Shown here: positions 1 to 12,100 of the stretch, one piece after another
How positions within the stretch are numbered: the first letter of the stretch is position 1
Layout of the letters: each line of letters begins with the position of its first letter
Origin: Kudoa neothunni
Taxonomy: Eukaryota; Cnidaria
Direction of reading: 5' to 3'
Assembly: GCA_964304625.1 (NCBI GenBank)
Contig: OZ199840.1
Span: forward strand, 3,100,001 to 3,164,000
DNA length: 64,000 nucleotides
Position numbers and translations under genes: made by a program
Notes under the pieces: model-generated
Databases searched by the model: none
Told to the model about the DNA's origin: nothing
The model's input: only the letters and a program-made list of their open reading frames with translations

Positions 1-64
1 ACATACAATGATTTATTTTTACTAAACAAATTGGTAAAAACTGATGAAAAGAAAAAATTTTATT

Positions 65-1270
65 TAAATATTACACTCGAACGTTTTTTGGGATTAAGTT
101 TACCCCATGTATTTATTACTTCAATCTAAAGAGTATCTTGTAAGTAATCAAATAATAAATTATTAGTTAAACCAAACAAGTAGATTTGAAGAAAACAATG
201 AACAGAATGTCTGGTTGGGACAAGGTGCTTGTGTGCGTAATGTATAATTCTAAATGAATGACGCAAGTGATTTCATTGTCGAATATACCTCATCTGGAAG
301 CGAATTTGACCATAAAGTTTTTGAGAAAAGTGATATATCGGACCCAGAAATAGATCCCATAGATATTAATGATAATAATTTAAAAAGTGAAAATGGAATT
401 ATTTGGAGTTTATCAAAGTCACCTACGAGAAAAACCTGTGCCGAAAACATAATGAATTCCATATTTGATGCTATTTCATATGCTGTAGCGAAAATAAAAT
501 CATTCATTGATTGTTTTTGTTAAATATTACCTCAGAATTCGGTAGTATTCTCATAAAGTATACAAAAATACGCTTGGAAATCACTATTTCAATGATGAGT
601 GGCATGATACCAATGAAATTGGAATTAAAGGTTATGTGGGCCTTCTAATACTAGTAGTTATTCATAAGGATAGACAAGTACCATTGATAATACTGTCATC
701 GATACGTCTAAAAATTTAAAACTTTATACGATAATGCATTGATGCATGCATTACAAAGCAGCCAAGGGTGGGGTTGATAATGTGGATAGAATGTTGGCAT
801 GAATTTCTATCCAAAATTTTGAAAGAAGATGGTTGTTTATCGTCTTTTTCAACATGATAGATACCTCCTTGATTAATGCATTTGCATTATTCAAAGACAT
901 TTAATTCAGAGAAAAAATTAAGGAGACTTTTTGAAAGAGATTTCTGAAGAATTGTACAATTCACTGTAAATAGAACCTCCAGAAAAGTTATCGAAAGAAA
1001 TTTAAATAATTCATATATTCTAATGAAGAACCAAGTTTAAATAAAAAATCGTCGAGTTGAGATTATTGTAAAAGATAAAATGATAAGAGAAACTCTAAGT
1101 GGTGTCATAATCGAGATCAGTTTGAGATTATTTGGCGTAATTAATACAATATTCCAATGATTCTACTCGTTTAAATTTAACAATATTTTGTATTCCCAAA
1201 TTAATTATTTTTTTACACACATCGACACAATAAAAAAGTGGGGTAATTTTTACCCCAAATGTGTTACAGG
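65..1270 (+). mobile_element. Internally deleted piggyBac relic
   Basis: An open stretch at 254-523 reads as a piggyBac transposase N-terminus: an acidic region (SEFDHKVFEKSDISDPEID), then a Trp-containing segment followed by the usual 'AENIMN' block before the catalytic core. At about 764-900 the same strand carries the C-terminal signature, KGGVDNVDRM followed by RRWLFIVFFNMIDTSLINAF. The core between them is missing, so this is an internal-deletion derivative. The left edge near TTAA at 64-67 has CTCGAACG, resembling the CCGAGCG ends of the copies at 16-19 kb. The right edge, near the GGGGTAATTTTTACCCC palindrome around 1240, is approximate. Confidence 0.6.
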
Positions 1271-1380
1271 GGTACCGTTTTTGTTTAAGATCGTTAGGGA
1301 ATTAAAATTTGGAATTAAATGATCCTGCCGACCATCTATAACTGTTAAAAAATTATCGTAAAAGAATGGGCGTAAATATA

Positions 1381-2810
1381 GGGTTTCCCGATCAAAGTGA
1401 GAACTGTTGCAATTAATGCAAGAAAGTTTCGATTAAATTGGTCGTAATATAAAATAATTTTTATTTCGTTTATTGTTTAACTAACGGTAGCAACATTAGC
1501 TTCCATCCTTAACCTCCTCGGTATAAATTAAAAATGGGGGTTCCCCGATTTTAACACGTGTTAGTTCCCGATCAAGTCAAGATTTAACGTTTTTTGATTT
1601 ACAAAGTAAATAACTATATTTAAATTATAATGAGTTTGTTTAAAAATATATTATATTTATTTCGCCGTAAACTTTTGATACTAGGATGGAACTAAACTCA
1701 GAAAATATCCGAAATAAAAAAATGGTCTACTATCCCTGATGAAGATAGAGTTAAAATTATCAATAAATCACTCGAAGGAAAATCTACGAAACAAATATCT
1801 GAAGATCTTTCCATTAATTATAAGTCCGTTTGGAGAATCATAAAAAATTATAACAAGAGTGGTTGCATACGTATCCAGAACCGTGGTGGCGATAAAAAGT
1901 CACAGTTGTCTCATGATCAAAAACGTGAAATTTTATCATGGGTTGACTCTGATTGTTTATTGAGGTTAAATGACATGAAAAGAATGATTCAGGAAAAATT
2001 TAATATTTCTGTGAGCAAAAGCACGGTTGACAGAATACTTCAAAGTTTTCATTATACAATAAAATGTACTGTACCGATTCCTGAGCGGAGAAATTGTGTG
2101 TCTACAATCGAAACTAGATATACCTACGCAAAGGATTTCAGAAAATTCGAGCTGGACATGGAGGATAAAACATTTATCTTTATGGATGAAGTAGGGTTTG
2201 CTGTTGTTACGCGACCAAAAAGAGGACGGGCTGCTCGAGGTGCTTCTCCATATGTTTCTGTCTCGGCCGCAAGAAGCAGAAACATTTCAGTAGTGGCAGC
2301 CATGAATAAATATGGAATGATATTTCATAAAATTCACGATAAGGCGGTGAATGGAGAGGATTTTAAAAGTTGTCTAATTGAAATAAAGGAGGCATGTACT
2401 TTAAAAAACATTAATGATCCTATCTTTATTTTGGACAATGCGCGTATTCACCATTTCTGAATCCAATAGAAAATATATTTTCTGTTTGGAAAAATTTGGT
2501 AATAAGAGGAGAAGCCAAAAATGAAATGGAACTTAAGGGGTTAATCTCTGACAAATTTGATGAAATTACCTCTTCCCATCGTGATGGCTTCTTCAGAAAA
2601 ATGCTAAGGTATCTCCAAAAAGCTGAAAATAGGGAAATAATAAATCAGTAATATATTTTTATCCAAATATATTTAAATATATATTGGTTGTTATTATATT
2701 ATTGAATAGTTTTTATGCGCAATTTAAGTCTAAGTTAATTAAAATGAGTCTCATTAATTACAATAGTTCTCGGTTTGATTGCAACAATTCTCACTTTGAT
2801 CGGGAAACCC
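1381..2810 (+). mobile_element. Tc1/mariner element with matching inverted ends
   Basis: The left end GGGTTTCCCGATCAAAGTGA and the reverse complement of the right end are identical over this stretch and stay similar for about 35 bp. Both sides are flanked by TA (1379-1380 and 2811-2812), the Tc1/mariner target duplication. At 1430 bp the size fits one transposase gene plus ends. The matching TIRs and intact TA flanks suggest a fairly recent copy; the transposase inside is nevertheless damaged. Confidence 0.92.
1695..2651 (+). pseudogene. Tc1/mariner transposase, internally deleted
   Basis: Order of parts: a helix-turn-helix N-terminus (STKQISEDLSINYKSVWRII, about 1790-1850), a second HTH-like segment (SVSKSTVDRIL), then the DDE core with first Asp in FMDEVGFAV and second Asp in FILDNARIHH. 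The frame then shifts and resumes as PFLNPIENIFSVWKNLV, where the Glu of NPIE is the third catalytic residue, and ends IINQ-stop at 2651. The segment that normally separates the second Asp from Glu (about 30 residues in the family) is largely missing, so roughly 50 bp have been lost. No in-frame ATG precedes the first helix: a stop lies near 1690, so the start is lost or sits in an unseen exon. The long uninterrupted frame before the deletion suggests recent activity. Confidence 0.85.
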
Positions 2811-2848
2811 TATAAGTGAAGTTTAGAGGTTAAAATCAAGGATTATTA

Positions 2849-3075
2849 TGGAGCGTGTGGCTCCCCCATTTTTCGCGTTTTTTACGACTTTTTTCGTCTT
2901 AAACGATTCTAAAAAATCTTATATACTTTTCTCATCTTGACTGTATCAGAATTTTTCCTAAAATTATAAAAATAAATTTATCTTCTAATCACATATATGA
3001 TGGTGAAGTCAACAACATAATCCGCACGTTAAACACTGGTTTCTATATTTCACTATGAAGGAATATGAATGTGAT
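2849..3075 (+). repeat. Left long terminal inverted repeat
   Basis: Inverted partner of 4913-5142. The outer 17 bases match exactly apart from the base after the CCC run; the inner end is marked by GAAGGAATATGAATGTG. Confidence 0.8.
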
Positions 3076-4912
3076 GAAAATTCGTGAACTTGAATGTTTA
3101 TTTTATTTTTTCATGGTTTTATAATGAAAACAAATTAACAATAAGTCATTAGAAACGGATGTTGTTCAAGAATGTTGAATATTGTAACTTTCTCCGTCCT
3201 CATAGAACTTTTTCATTTTTATTTTATCCTAATTAAAGCTATATAATTATTTTTAGTATTATTAATTTTTATTGTCAAAACAATACATTATTAGAGGCAA
3301 TTATTAAGCGTTATCTGATAAATTGTCTCCTAAATTGTGCTTTAAAGTGTGATTATTAATTGGAAAGTTGACAATGTAACGTATTTTATTATTAAATTTC
3401 TTTTTTCTTCATATTCATGATTTTTAATGGTAAAAAATGATAAATATTGAGGTAAGAGTTTAATTAAATAAACTGAAACTTGTAATAATCTTTTAACGTT
3501 TCTTTGACTCAAATATAATTTTAACTTCGAAATTAAATACGTATTTTATTTGTTTAAGTTTTAAAACAAACATTTTGGTGAATATAGTATTACTTTAATT
3601 ATTATATTATAATGATGTCGGATGTTAATAGTTTTTTGTAACAAACAAAACTCAAACTAAATGCTCTTGATTTGTTGTAATTTGAAGGTTTTTTATAAGA
3701 TCATATTTTAAAATTTATTCTTAAAATAGAAATCAATATATTTTCTATTTCACTGCAAAGAATGATTAATTTTTCCCCCGAGGCATGTTGGTGCTTTCTC
3801 TCCTATTTATTTGCGATGATGCAATGGCAGCAACTTTTTTGTTGAATAATTTATATTGAGAAAGTGATAGAAAACAAGGAATCGGGATGTTGTATAACAA
3901 GTGATCTTTGAAAGTTGAGTAATACCACAAATATTTATTTTACCCTTTTTTTGTTTAATATTTGTTTTATATAATTTCAATGAATTATATTAACGTTGAT
4001 ATCGTTTTAAAGATAATACTTTTAAATGATAAATGATATACAGTGCTAGATTTTTATTGATCTAGGGATAATTGTGAAGTTATTCATAACCATTCTTGAG
4101 GGTATAAATCCGCCCGTGCGCTGCGTTTTCAGCCATTGGGACAATAAACATATTTCCTACAAAAAGAAAACAAACTACTTATTTTATAGCTGACACAAAA
4201 ACATCATCTGATAAGTGTACCGTGTGCAATCGCAGTAGGAATAATGAAAATGACAATCATAGGAGAAGATGAATATTATGCTGTTGTGATCATCCATGGG
4301 AAACTTTTTAGAAGTTATCAAAATTATTTTTCAGCTTTAATGATTAAAAAGTTTTGTTCCGAATAATAAATATCAAGAAATAGAGCCAGCCTTTAATTAT
4401 TATACTTTAATAGTCAAAATATGAATTTCAATTTTAAAAAATATTAATTATAAGGTGATATATAAATAAAATATTAATCTAAATTAAAATATACTATATT
4501 TAGATCATGAAAAATAATTCGGTGTTAACAACTGATCAAACAATACAAAAATTATACAAACATGTGTAATTCTGTTTATTTTCCAGGAATTATTATTCAT
4601 CAAAGAAAATTCATTTCTGAAGATTGTCTTCATTTTATCATTATTAATAATTATTAAATTAGTTGTATATGCATTCTCCAGTTAATAATTATCTTAAACG
4701 ATAGAGTGTTTCGAATGGAATGATTTATAATACTAAAGATAGTTATTTTTGCTTAATTAAAGCAAAAATTTGGAATGAGGAAGTGTTATGGGTTGAAGAA
4801 ACTTTTAATAATTCTATATTTCTGAACAACACTCATTAATAATGACTTACTGTTAATTTTTTTAAAGATAATATCATGCTAAAATAAAAAAAATTGTTCG
4901 ATGCATGATTCG

Positions 4913-5142
4913 TATCCACATTCATATTCCTTCATAGTGAAATATAGAAACCAGTGTATAACATGAGGATTGTGCTGTTGATTTCACCATCATATGTGCG
5001 ATTAGAGGCAAAATTTATTTTTATAATTTTGGGAAAAAAAATTTTATGCGCTCTAAATGAGATGCTCATACAAGATTTTTTAGAACCGCTTCCTACGAAA
5101 AAGTTGTAATAAACGCTAAAAATGAGGGAGCCACACGCTCCA
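4913..5142 (-). repeat. Right long terminal inverted repeat
   Basis: Inverted partner of 2849-3075. The two repeats have drifted by indels of a few bases and substitutions, so this insertion is not very young. Confidence 0.8.
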
Positions 5143-5206
5143 CAATTATCAAATCAAATAGCCGTCTCTTTTACCATTACCAATTTTATACACCAGAAGA
5201 TTGACA

Positions 5207-5428
5207 ATGGCTGGGAATAATACATTGGATTTCGATACCATCCATTTCATAAAAGATTCTGTCGACAAATTAGATCTCAAAGAATCTGATCATGGTATAC
5301 AGAAGTCATGGTGCGAAGAAGATGATAACTTGTTGGATAGCGGCAATGATTCTCTGGAAGCAGCTGCAGTGCCTGGACAATATGACATAGTGGTGCTAGA
5401 TCGAGATCGCATTACCATGGGGTTGTGA
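5207..5428 (+). CDS. Exon-like ORF with DSGNDS motif, running into a SINE
   Basis: An ATG follows an AG-rich acceptor-like site (CCAGAAG at 5193-5199) and opens a complex, acidic reading frame beginning MAGNNTLDFDTIHFIKDSVD. Around residue 47 is DSGNDS preceded by CEEDDNLL. This matches the DSGxxS phosphodegron recognised by beta-TrCP in IkappaB, beta-catenin and others. The last ~15 codons lie in the tRNA-like head of the downstream SINE, so the natural 3' end of the exon is lost or lies before 5380. No ankyrin repeats or other partner exons were found nearby. It could be the first exon of an IkappaB-like or other degron-bearing gene, a relic of one, or chance. Confidence 0.35.
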   Translation: MAGNNTLDFDTIHFIKDSVDKLDLKESDHGIQKSWCEEDDNLLDSGNDSLEAAAVPGQYDIVVLDRDRITMGL

Positions 5429-5650
5429 GTTCGAAGTCTAGTCCGGGCGTTTCTGTACTTCTAATCTGAAATTAAGTAGGAAGAATATAATAATCGCAAG
5501 GATCTATGATCTATCGTGGCCTTGCTTGCAGCTGGGAGGGGAGCCTGGCGGAAGGATAGAACTAGGGCGTTTTTAAACGCCGAGGTACAGAAGCGAAATA
5601 AGACCCAGTAGGGGGTTTCCGTAGGGCCGACGCCCGCATTCAGACGACTT
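5376..5650 (+). repeat. tRNA-derived SINE
   Basis: The unit is much richer in GC than its surroundings. Its head has an A-box-like AGTGGTGCTAGATCG (from 5389) and a B-box-like GAGTTCGAAGTC (5427-5438) at tRNA-like spacing, the arrangement of a pol III promoter. The body contains a palindrome GGCGTTTTTAAACGCC near 5567 and a short inverted pair around CTGTACTTCT / AGGTACAGAAG. A tail or target duplication is not clear, and no second full copy is present in the window. Confidence 0.6.
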
Positions 5651-5936
5651 TCCCAAACTAATACTAACTATGTTTATCACAGTATTTCTTAATCATGTTG
5701 CAAACATGTTTAATCAAGTTGCTGGCGTATTTTGTAATTACACTCGATTAAGTTGCAGTAATGTTTAGTAAAACACGACAATTTCTCGAATTGATACGAA
5801 AAAAAAATTAAAACACCTGTATGTAGACTCGCAAATTTCGGGATTTTTGTTCTTTTAAATTTGTTATATTATTCGTTCTCGACTTTATTTTTGAGAAGTA
5901 ATTAAGATTCTTAGATTAACTTTGTGCTCTGCTTAG

Positions 5937-6174
5937 GCATGTTTATGAATTCCCTTATCAATCATTAATAAACATTTTTCGCGGAAATAAATGTACTTTT
6001 TCACTTGATGATCCTGTTTTTATAATCCGTCTGCATCCACAACCATCGTTCAACACACGTGAAAGAGGAAACAACTTCTTGCTTATTTGGAAGTCGGTGG
6101 ACGAATCGAAATGCATTTGGAGCACTCGAAGAAAGATCATTATAGTTGTGACCGTTATAGTATTTCATATTTAA
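5937..6174 (+). CDS. Candidate terminal exon of unknown gene
   Basis: A clean acceptor (GTGCTCTGCTTAG, ending 5936) opens a 78-codon frame to a TAA. It starts HVYEFPYQSLINIFRGNK, contains DDPVFIIRLHPQPSF and ends with a basic-then-hydrophobic tail (STRRKIIIVVTVIVFHI) that could be a short membrane segment or a read-through past a donor at GTTGTG. The residue mix looks protein-like, but I do not recognise the family and found no partner exons. The reverse strand is also open here for 60 codons, which weakens the case. Confidence 0.3.
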
Positions 6175-6249
6175 AATAAATATTTGGTGAAAAATCGAAC
6201 CGTTATAAAAAATTTGTCCCGGGAAATCTTGAAATCCTGAAATTTGAAA

Positions 6250-8590
6250 GTCTACCTATATGCTCCAAAATAATTCTAATGTTAATTCTTTATTTTGAAG
6301 AGCGGAAGCAAAGTTAGACTCAGGATGTTTTGAATAATTTTGGAAATATGCCAATGAAATCTTATTCAGGGTTTTCTCGGTATTTTCAATCAAGTCTTCA
6401 CGATTTTTTAATTATCAACATTGTACTATGGGCTTAAGTTGAGCAAAAATTTCTTCGATAGAATTAAAAAAACGGCGAATATAGATGTGGTAGAAATAAA
6501 TTTTTTCGTCATTTTTAATGAGCGTTCCCATTATTTCATTTTTTTATTCTTCATCCACTATAATACTGTAAAACGCAAGTGACTTGCAACTTGATCGAGA
6601 AATTCTATATATTTTCTAATAAATGTCGCTTATCCTCTAATTGGGTGACAGCATCTGGTGGATTATGCAGGTCCTTCAACACCTTCCTCCTCGCTCCATG
6701 GCGGGGAATATGACTTCATTGAATTTGCTAGCTTTGCATTTTGTTATACACTCCGCTAGGTTGTTGTTTGTAGGGATATAGGAGATATTGCATTGTTCAC
6801 GTATGAAGTGTACTCGCAAGTCGATACGTTTGTAGCGTTGACCACTTCTACCTTCGGTTAAAGCTATGGCGAACGTGCTGTCGCAAAATAGTTTTATCGG
6901 TGTGTTGATTATAATTTTTAAATCGTCACAAATATTCCTAATAAACAATGCCTCTTTGGGGTCTTCCGTTAATGCAACGTATTCGGATTAGCAGGTAGAT
7001 AGGGGCACAGACTGTTGCTTCTTCGCCTTCCAGCTGGCTGGACTGGAGTCGTCACAAAATTTAAATATATATCCACTTATTGATCCACAATCGGACTTAT
7101 CATTAGCCCAATCTGAATCGAAGTATCCATGTAGGTTTTCTTTGGAAGATTTGTAGTTTAACTTGAAATCCTGAGTAGCTTTGAGATAATGCAGGGCAGT
7201 TTTGATACATTCCACGTCTCTTATTGGGATTACTCACTTTTTGGGCTAATACCGAGGTCATTTAGCAAACTTCGGGTCTTGAGATGGTTGCAAGATACAT
7301 TAGGTTATCAATTGCTTCCCGAAGTGGAACTTTTAAATCATCATTCTTTTCGTGTAATGTTAATTTTCCCGTAAAACCGCTATTTGTTAAGGTTCTTATA
7401 AGTTTGGCATCTTGCATAGTGAATCGTTTTAAGGTTGAGATAATTAGGTCGGTTTGGTCCATTGTCCAGGAGCCGTTGTTCAATTTCTCGACGTTACCCC
7501 CGAGGAAATTTTTGATTGTGCCTTTGTCTTCGATTTTAAACTTTGAGGTTAGATAGGTTTTGATCTGTTCAATTAATTTGAATGATTCGGATGTGATCGA
7601 TATATCGTCAACCCATACAATGGGTGTTATTCTTTCGTCACGATTTGTAGAAAATGGAAATGCACATTTATCTGTTTCCCATTGTGTAAATCCCAATTCA
7701 ATAAGGCAGGAAGATATAGTATTGTACCATCTTCTCCCACTTTGTTTTAATCCGTATAGAGACTTTTTCAAACGCCAGGTCAGATATTCACCATTTTGAC
7801 CATATGATAAGTAAACTTCGGGTTGTTTTACGTAAAATGTTGTATCAATAAGAACATTTGGGTATGCTGTTCTAAAGCCAAGTTGATGTATGTATTTGTT
7901 CTCAACAACCGCTTCTTGAATTATAAGTCGAAGTGTAGTCATAGTTGTTGTCGGAGAGTATGTCTCCTTGTAATCTATTCCGTATATTTGAGAGTATCCG
8001 TAAACTACATATCTTGATTTGTATTTAGGAGTGTTATCGTCATTACTCTTCACATTGAAGATCAATTTACCTTTGATTTCGTTTGCTCCGTTAGGGAGTC
8101 TTGTCAAGTCGTATAAGTCCTTCGTTCTCTTTCCTTTGATTCTATAGCTTCATTGTACGTTATGGGAGTTTGGATTACTTTCCAATTAACGTCACATATG
8201 TAATCATTGAGGTAACTTGGTTTCCTTGTTTCTCGACGTGGACGATAGTTGAGTTCCATTTTACCATGTTCTTCAGTGTTTCTTTGATTATCAGAACTAG
8301 ACAGTTCTTCGGAAAATGATTGATAATTAGAGTTAGATTGCTCTACCATCTATTAACACGATGTAACCCTGAGATTTATCGTCGACACCGAGGAATTTCC
8401 CTCCCAAAGCTCAAGTTTCCAACTTGCTTAGATGACCTTCGGGCCTCACATAACATTTTATTCCGAATTGTCGGCATTTGTGTAGACCCGGTTTTCTCCC
8501 AATGAATAATTCATAGGGTGTTCTGTTATAACCTTTCTCAACTACTCTGTTTCTAACGTAGACCATGTACAGTGCAACCTAGGACTTCGA
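6250..8590 (-). mobile_element. Fossil Ty1/copia LTR retrotransposon, 3' half
   Basis: On the minus strand the parts come in copia order: an integrase C-terminal tail (about 8.35-8.59 kb), a linker with basic motifs (PRRETRKPSYLND), reverse transcriptase (about 7.26-8.1 kb; KYKSRYVVYGYSQ, SLYGLKQSGRRWY and the catalytic IVWVDDISI) and RNase H (about 6.69-7.2 kb; LHGYFDSDWANDK). Just after the RNase H region is a purine tract followed by TGTTG, which would be the start of the 3' LTR. The LTR end toward 6.25 kb is not defined, and no 5' LTR, gag or protease is visible. The element is broken, with several interruptions, and looks old. Confidence 0.85.
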
Positions 8591-8750
8591 CTATAATCCG
8601 CTCCAGAAATGCGTTCGAATTCCGAAGAAATTTTTCCCATGCAAAACAATGAAAATTAGTTAAATCTGTACCTCTTATCAAATAAATGGCTATTTTTATT
8701 CTTATTTATTAAAAAACAAGCATTCTTTGTGTTAATAAATATATAACAAA

Positions 8751-8790
8751 CTAGCCGTAATACCCGGTGTTGTGTCCAAATTTAGAAAGC
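8751..8790 (-). mobile_element. Helitron-like 3' terminus (minus strand)
   Basis: Read on the minus strand, a GC-rich stretch (ACACCGGGTATTACGG) is followed by terminal CTAG and then T. This is the hairpin-CTRR end and A|T insertion context of Helitrons, and it resembles the plus-strand terminus at 60.47 kb. The hairpin is degenerate here. The element would extend rightwards. Confidence 0.35.
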
Positions 8791-9113
8791 GGTTAGCAAA
8801 AGAAAACACGTTGACACAAAATACAACAAAAATAAAAGGATTGGGAACTAGCAGCTAATTTGGGGTTTATATACGATGAATCATTATTAGCGCCGGCCGC
8901 ATTATGGAGGAATCATCGGGAAAGGAATGACAGTAGGTGTGTGGAAGACAGGGAGATAGAGATGGATGATTTTCCCTTACCATTTCGTAGTTGAGTGCAT
9001 ATTACAAGTGTGATAATTATACAGAGGATGATTGATCTTGATTTTGATGGCATAGATTATTTACAGTGGATTCTTCCAAGATTTTGTCAGAGCTGGGAAC
9101 GGATTATGTACAT

Positions 9114-9139
9114 AACACCCGGCTACGCTCGGGGTGTTG
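9114..9139. other. GC-rich hairpin
   Basis: AACACCCGGCTACGCTCGGGGTGTT folds into a strong stem-loop in an AT-rich setting. It is followed about 9 bases later by CTAA, which would satisfy a Helitron CTRR end on the plus strand. It may bound a small relic together with 8751-8790. Confidence 0.35.
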
Positions 9140-12100
9140 GAAATATCTAAATAAGAGAAAAATAATCATTATAACATCTATATACAGATTTATCGTCCGA
9201 AACCTCCTCCTCAGGTGGTTCTAATCCTCTCGGTCACCCGAGGGTTGATTTAGATGAAAACTTAAAACGCTAAAAAATACAACTAAAAATTATTCTATTC
9301 TTTTTAAATTTTAACCATCTCTATTCGGACACGAATCCTACTATTCCTAACAGATTAGACATTTAACAGTCCCATAACTATTTTCAAATTTCACCGTTGC
9401 TTGGAACAAACAATCTTGGAGAAATTCCGAAGTTTGTAGTTTACAATAATTTGTTGATATTGCGTGGATCGATATAGCGTGGTTTTCCATTTTTCACTAT
9501 TATTTATCTTAGAAAATTCAAGAAACTCGGTAAATCTACATTATAAATTGTAATAAATCCCATATAGGCCGTTTATTTCATTTAAAAAGTTGGGATCATC
9601 GAGAATAGAGGGTCTCGCTATTGTGTGGTTTTTTGGGGAATAATCCGCCTACTGACGCGTTGGAAAATTTGAAATGGGAAGGTGTCAACCAAATATAAAT
9701 AAAAAAAAATTATTCAATATTATAAGTATATTCAATTAATACAACGAGCAAAACCAATGACTATTAAGAGTTTAATTTTCCAAGTAGCTAACATTACCCG
9801 ATCGATATTGAGCCAAAATGGTTTATTCATCTCTCGATGGATATTTTCAAAGGAGGCAGATACAGTTAATTAAAATATTTCCATTGATCGCATAAGAATT
9901 TAAGTATGGAAAATATAGAGAGATCGAATGTTGCTGTCACAATCGGATTGTGCAGGGCAAGAGAAAAAGAAAAATATATCTGAGTTTATAATCAACAGAT
10001 AAGTTACAAACATGTTCGAGATTATAACTAATACATAAATTAACAAGTCGGAGAAGCCGCTTTGTTAAGCAACCTCTATATTGTTTTAGTGTGGGACCTG
10101 AACTGTTCGCGTGTGTTTATTCTGAGTCTGAGTGAGCGTGATAGAAAATACAGCAAAGCAGTAACAATATGCCTAAAAATTAATTATATTTTCTTCAATA
10201 ACGGTTTAATTCTAAATTTCAAGACCAACTGCTGTTTGAAGAACATTATATTGCATGATGAGGTTGGAAATACCGATACAAATATTGAATTTGAATGGAC
10301 CTAAAAGGTTTCTGTAGATTTTCGATGGTAAAAACGTGGAGAAATTATTAATTTTAATGAGATTGTAGATTTCTCTCATCTACGGATAGTCGCTGCAATT
10401 AACATATAACATTAAAAAATGAAATCAATTTAAAGGAATGCAGTTCTCGAAAAAGAGAGTCACGTTTCTTTTGCGGTGTCACTAACCTTTCAGTAAATTA
10501 TCTTATTCAAAAATTGGCTGGTTGTCCGCAACTTTATTTGTTGAAATTGTTAAAAGCATAGATAAACTATTTAATGAATGAATCAATTTAATTATATCGA
10601 AATGTGCATTCTTCCTAAGAATCTGGTGTCACCAAATCAATAGATTTTGAGTTCACATTATTTGAAGTCTAACTGTAGAAAACCATTCGGTAGTCAGTTT
10701 CTGTTCAATGATTCTACAATAATTTTTCAAACACACTGTCTTTAAGCGTCTTCGTACTTTAAAGGAAGCTCGGGGAATGGTGGCGAGCTAACTATTGAAA
10801 ATTATTTCAAGAAATATCCGATATATCAGATCGTGTGATTAGTTTAAGAAAATATTTTTAAACATAAACTATGACGAATTTAATGTAAATATTAGTCATA
10901 CAGAAAAAGCAGTAATTGAAGGTATGTAATACAATTGGTTCATTTTTAATCTATTGCTACATAACAATGCAAATGAGATTGCCGAATTGAAGCAAGCCAA
11001 AGTTATACACGAATAAATGTACAGTAAACTTTATATAAATGCCCTGTGATCGACAAAATGTAATGTTGATGCTGGTTTTTCTTGGGGAAATCAATTAGTT
11101 ACGATTAGGGTTTCAAAAAATCGAGGGTCGAGGGTTGACTTCGAGGTTATAGGGATTATCCACTAGTTCGAAGAGATTAAGTCCATGTATTAACAAGATT
11201 GTGTGATTCGTTCACAGTGGATTTTTGAAATAAATGCGAGGAGAAATTTTCTCATCAAAATTCAGCAGTGCATTATTTTTTTGAAGAAACTATTTTATTT
11301 CTTTTAAAATATCAGCTAAACTACAGTACTACAGTATCTGTGTAGAACTTTGGGCGGTGTCGCCTTCACGATCGGAAATAAAGTTGTTTCCTACAATTCG
11401 TCCTGTTAATTCACTCCTTCTTTAAAAGTTTTTTCATTTTTGTTCTTATCTCAAAAAATTACATTACACTGTTAAATTCAGATCAAAAAGAATTAACCTA
11501 TAAACTGAGAATAAATCTTAGGTAGAGCACATTCGGATTCACGTGGAATCTCTATGTTGTTGATAAATACATCAAAAAAATTATTATTTCTCTATAATTT
11601 TAACAAATTCGAAGTCGTTAATTGTTCTCACTGAATTTTTTCTCTTGTTATTTGTTAGTAATAAGTTTGTAAATGTTCAATCTTGATTACGTATTTTAAA
11701 AACAGAACTTTCTAATTTATTCTGTTCAAAATTAGAACAAAGATATTTCAATTTAACTATGGCGTAACTTAATGTGTTTTTTAGTTAATAAATTTTTTCG
11801 CATAGTTTATTCACGATTCAAAAAATGTTACAACAATGTTTGTTCCAAAATTCAAACATGAAAATTTTGAATTAATTTTATTAAGTAATCTTTTTATTTA
11901 TATACATTAAGTAACTAATAATACTAAATAATTATTTTTTAATTCAAATTAATTCAAAAGTAGGGTAATCGTCACAAATCAAAATATACGATTTTTAAGT
12001 ATTTTAAATAAAATCAATTATGGATGTAAATATGTCCAAAGCATTTTTTTGTTACCTATCTCAACAATATAAAAATGGTGTAAAACCTAAAAATGAACAT

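Larger units (their letters stand above)
2849..5142. mobile_element. Element with ~230-bp terminal inverted repeats
   Basis: The segment 2849-3075, starting TGGAGCGTGTGGCTCCC, is repeated in reverse complement at 4913-5142, ending GGGAGCCACACGCTCCA. Shared blocks include ACTGGTTTCTATATTTCACT and AATTATAAAAATAAATTT, with scattered differences. The 1.8-kb interior is very AT-rich with no convincing transposase. A somewhat GC-richer patch at 4090-4290 holds only short open stretches. I see no clear target duplication. Long TIRs fit a Mutator-like, foldback or other DNA transposon, probably non-autonomous; the superfamily cannot be told. Confidence 0.8.

Noticed and set aside
10062-10304. 80-codon open frame
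   Set aside because: Its composition follows the background (Ile/Asn/Phe/Leu-rich), it has no splice context and no resemblance to any family.
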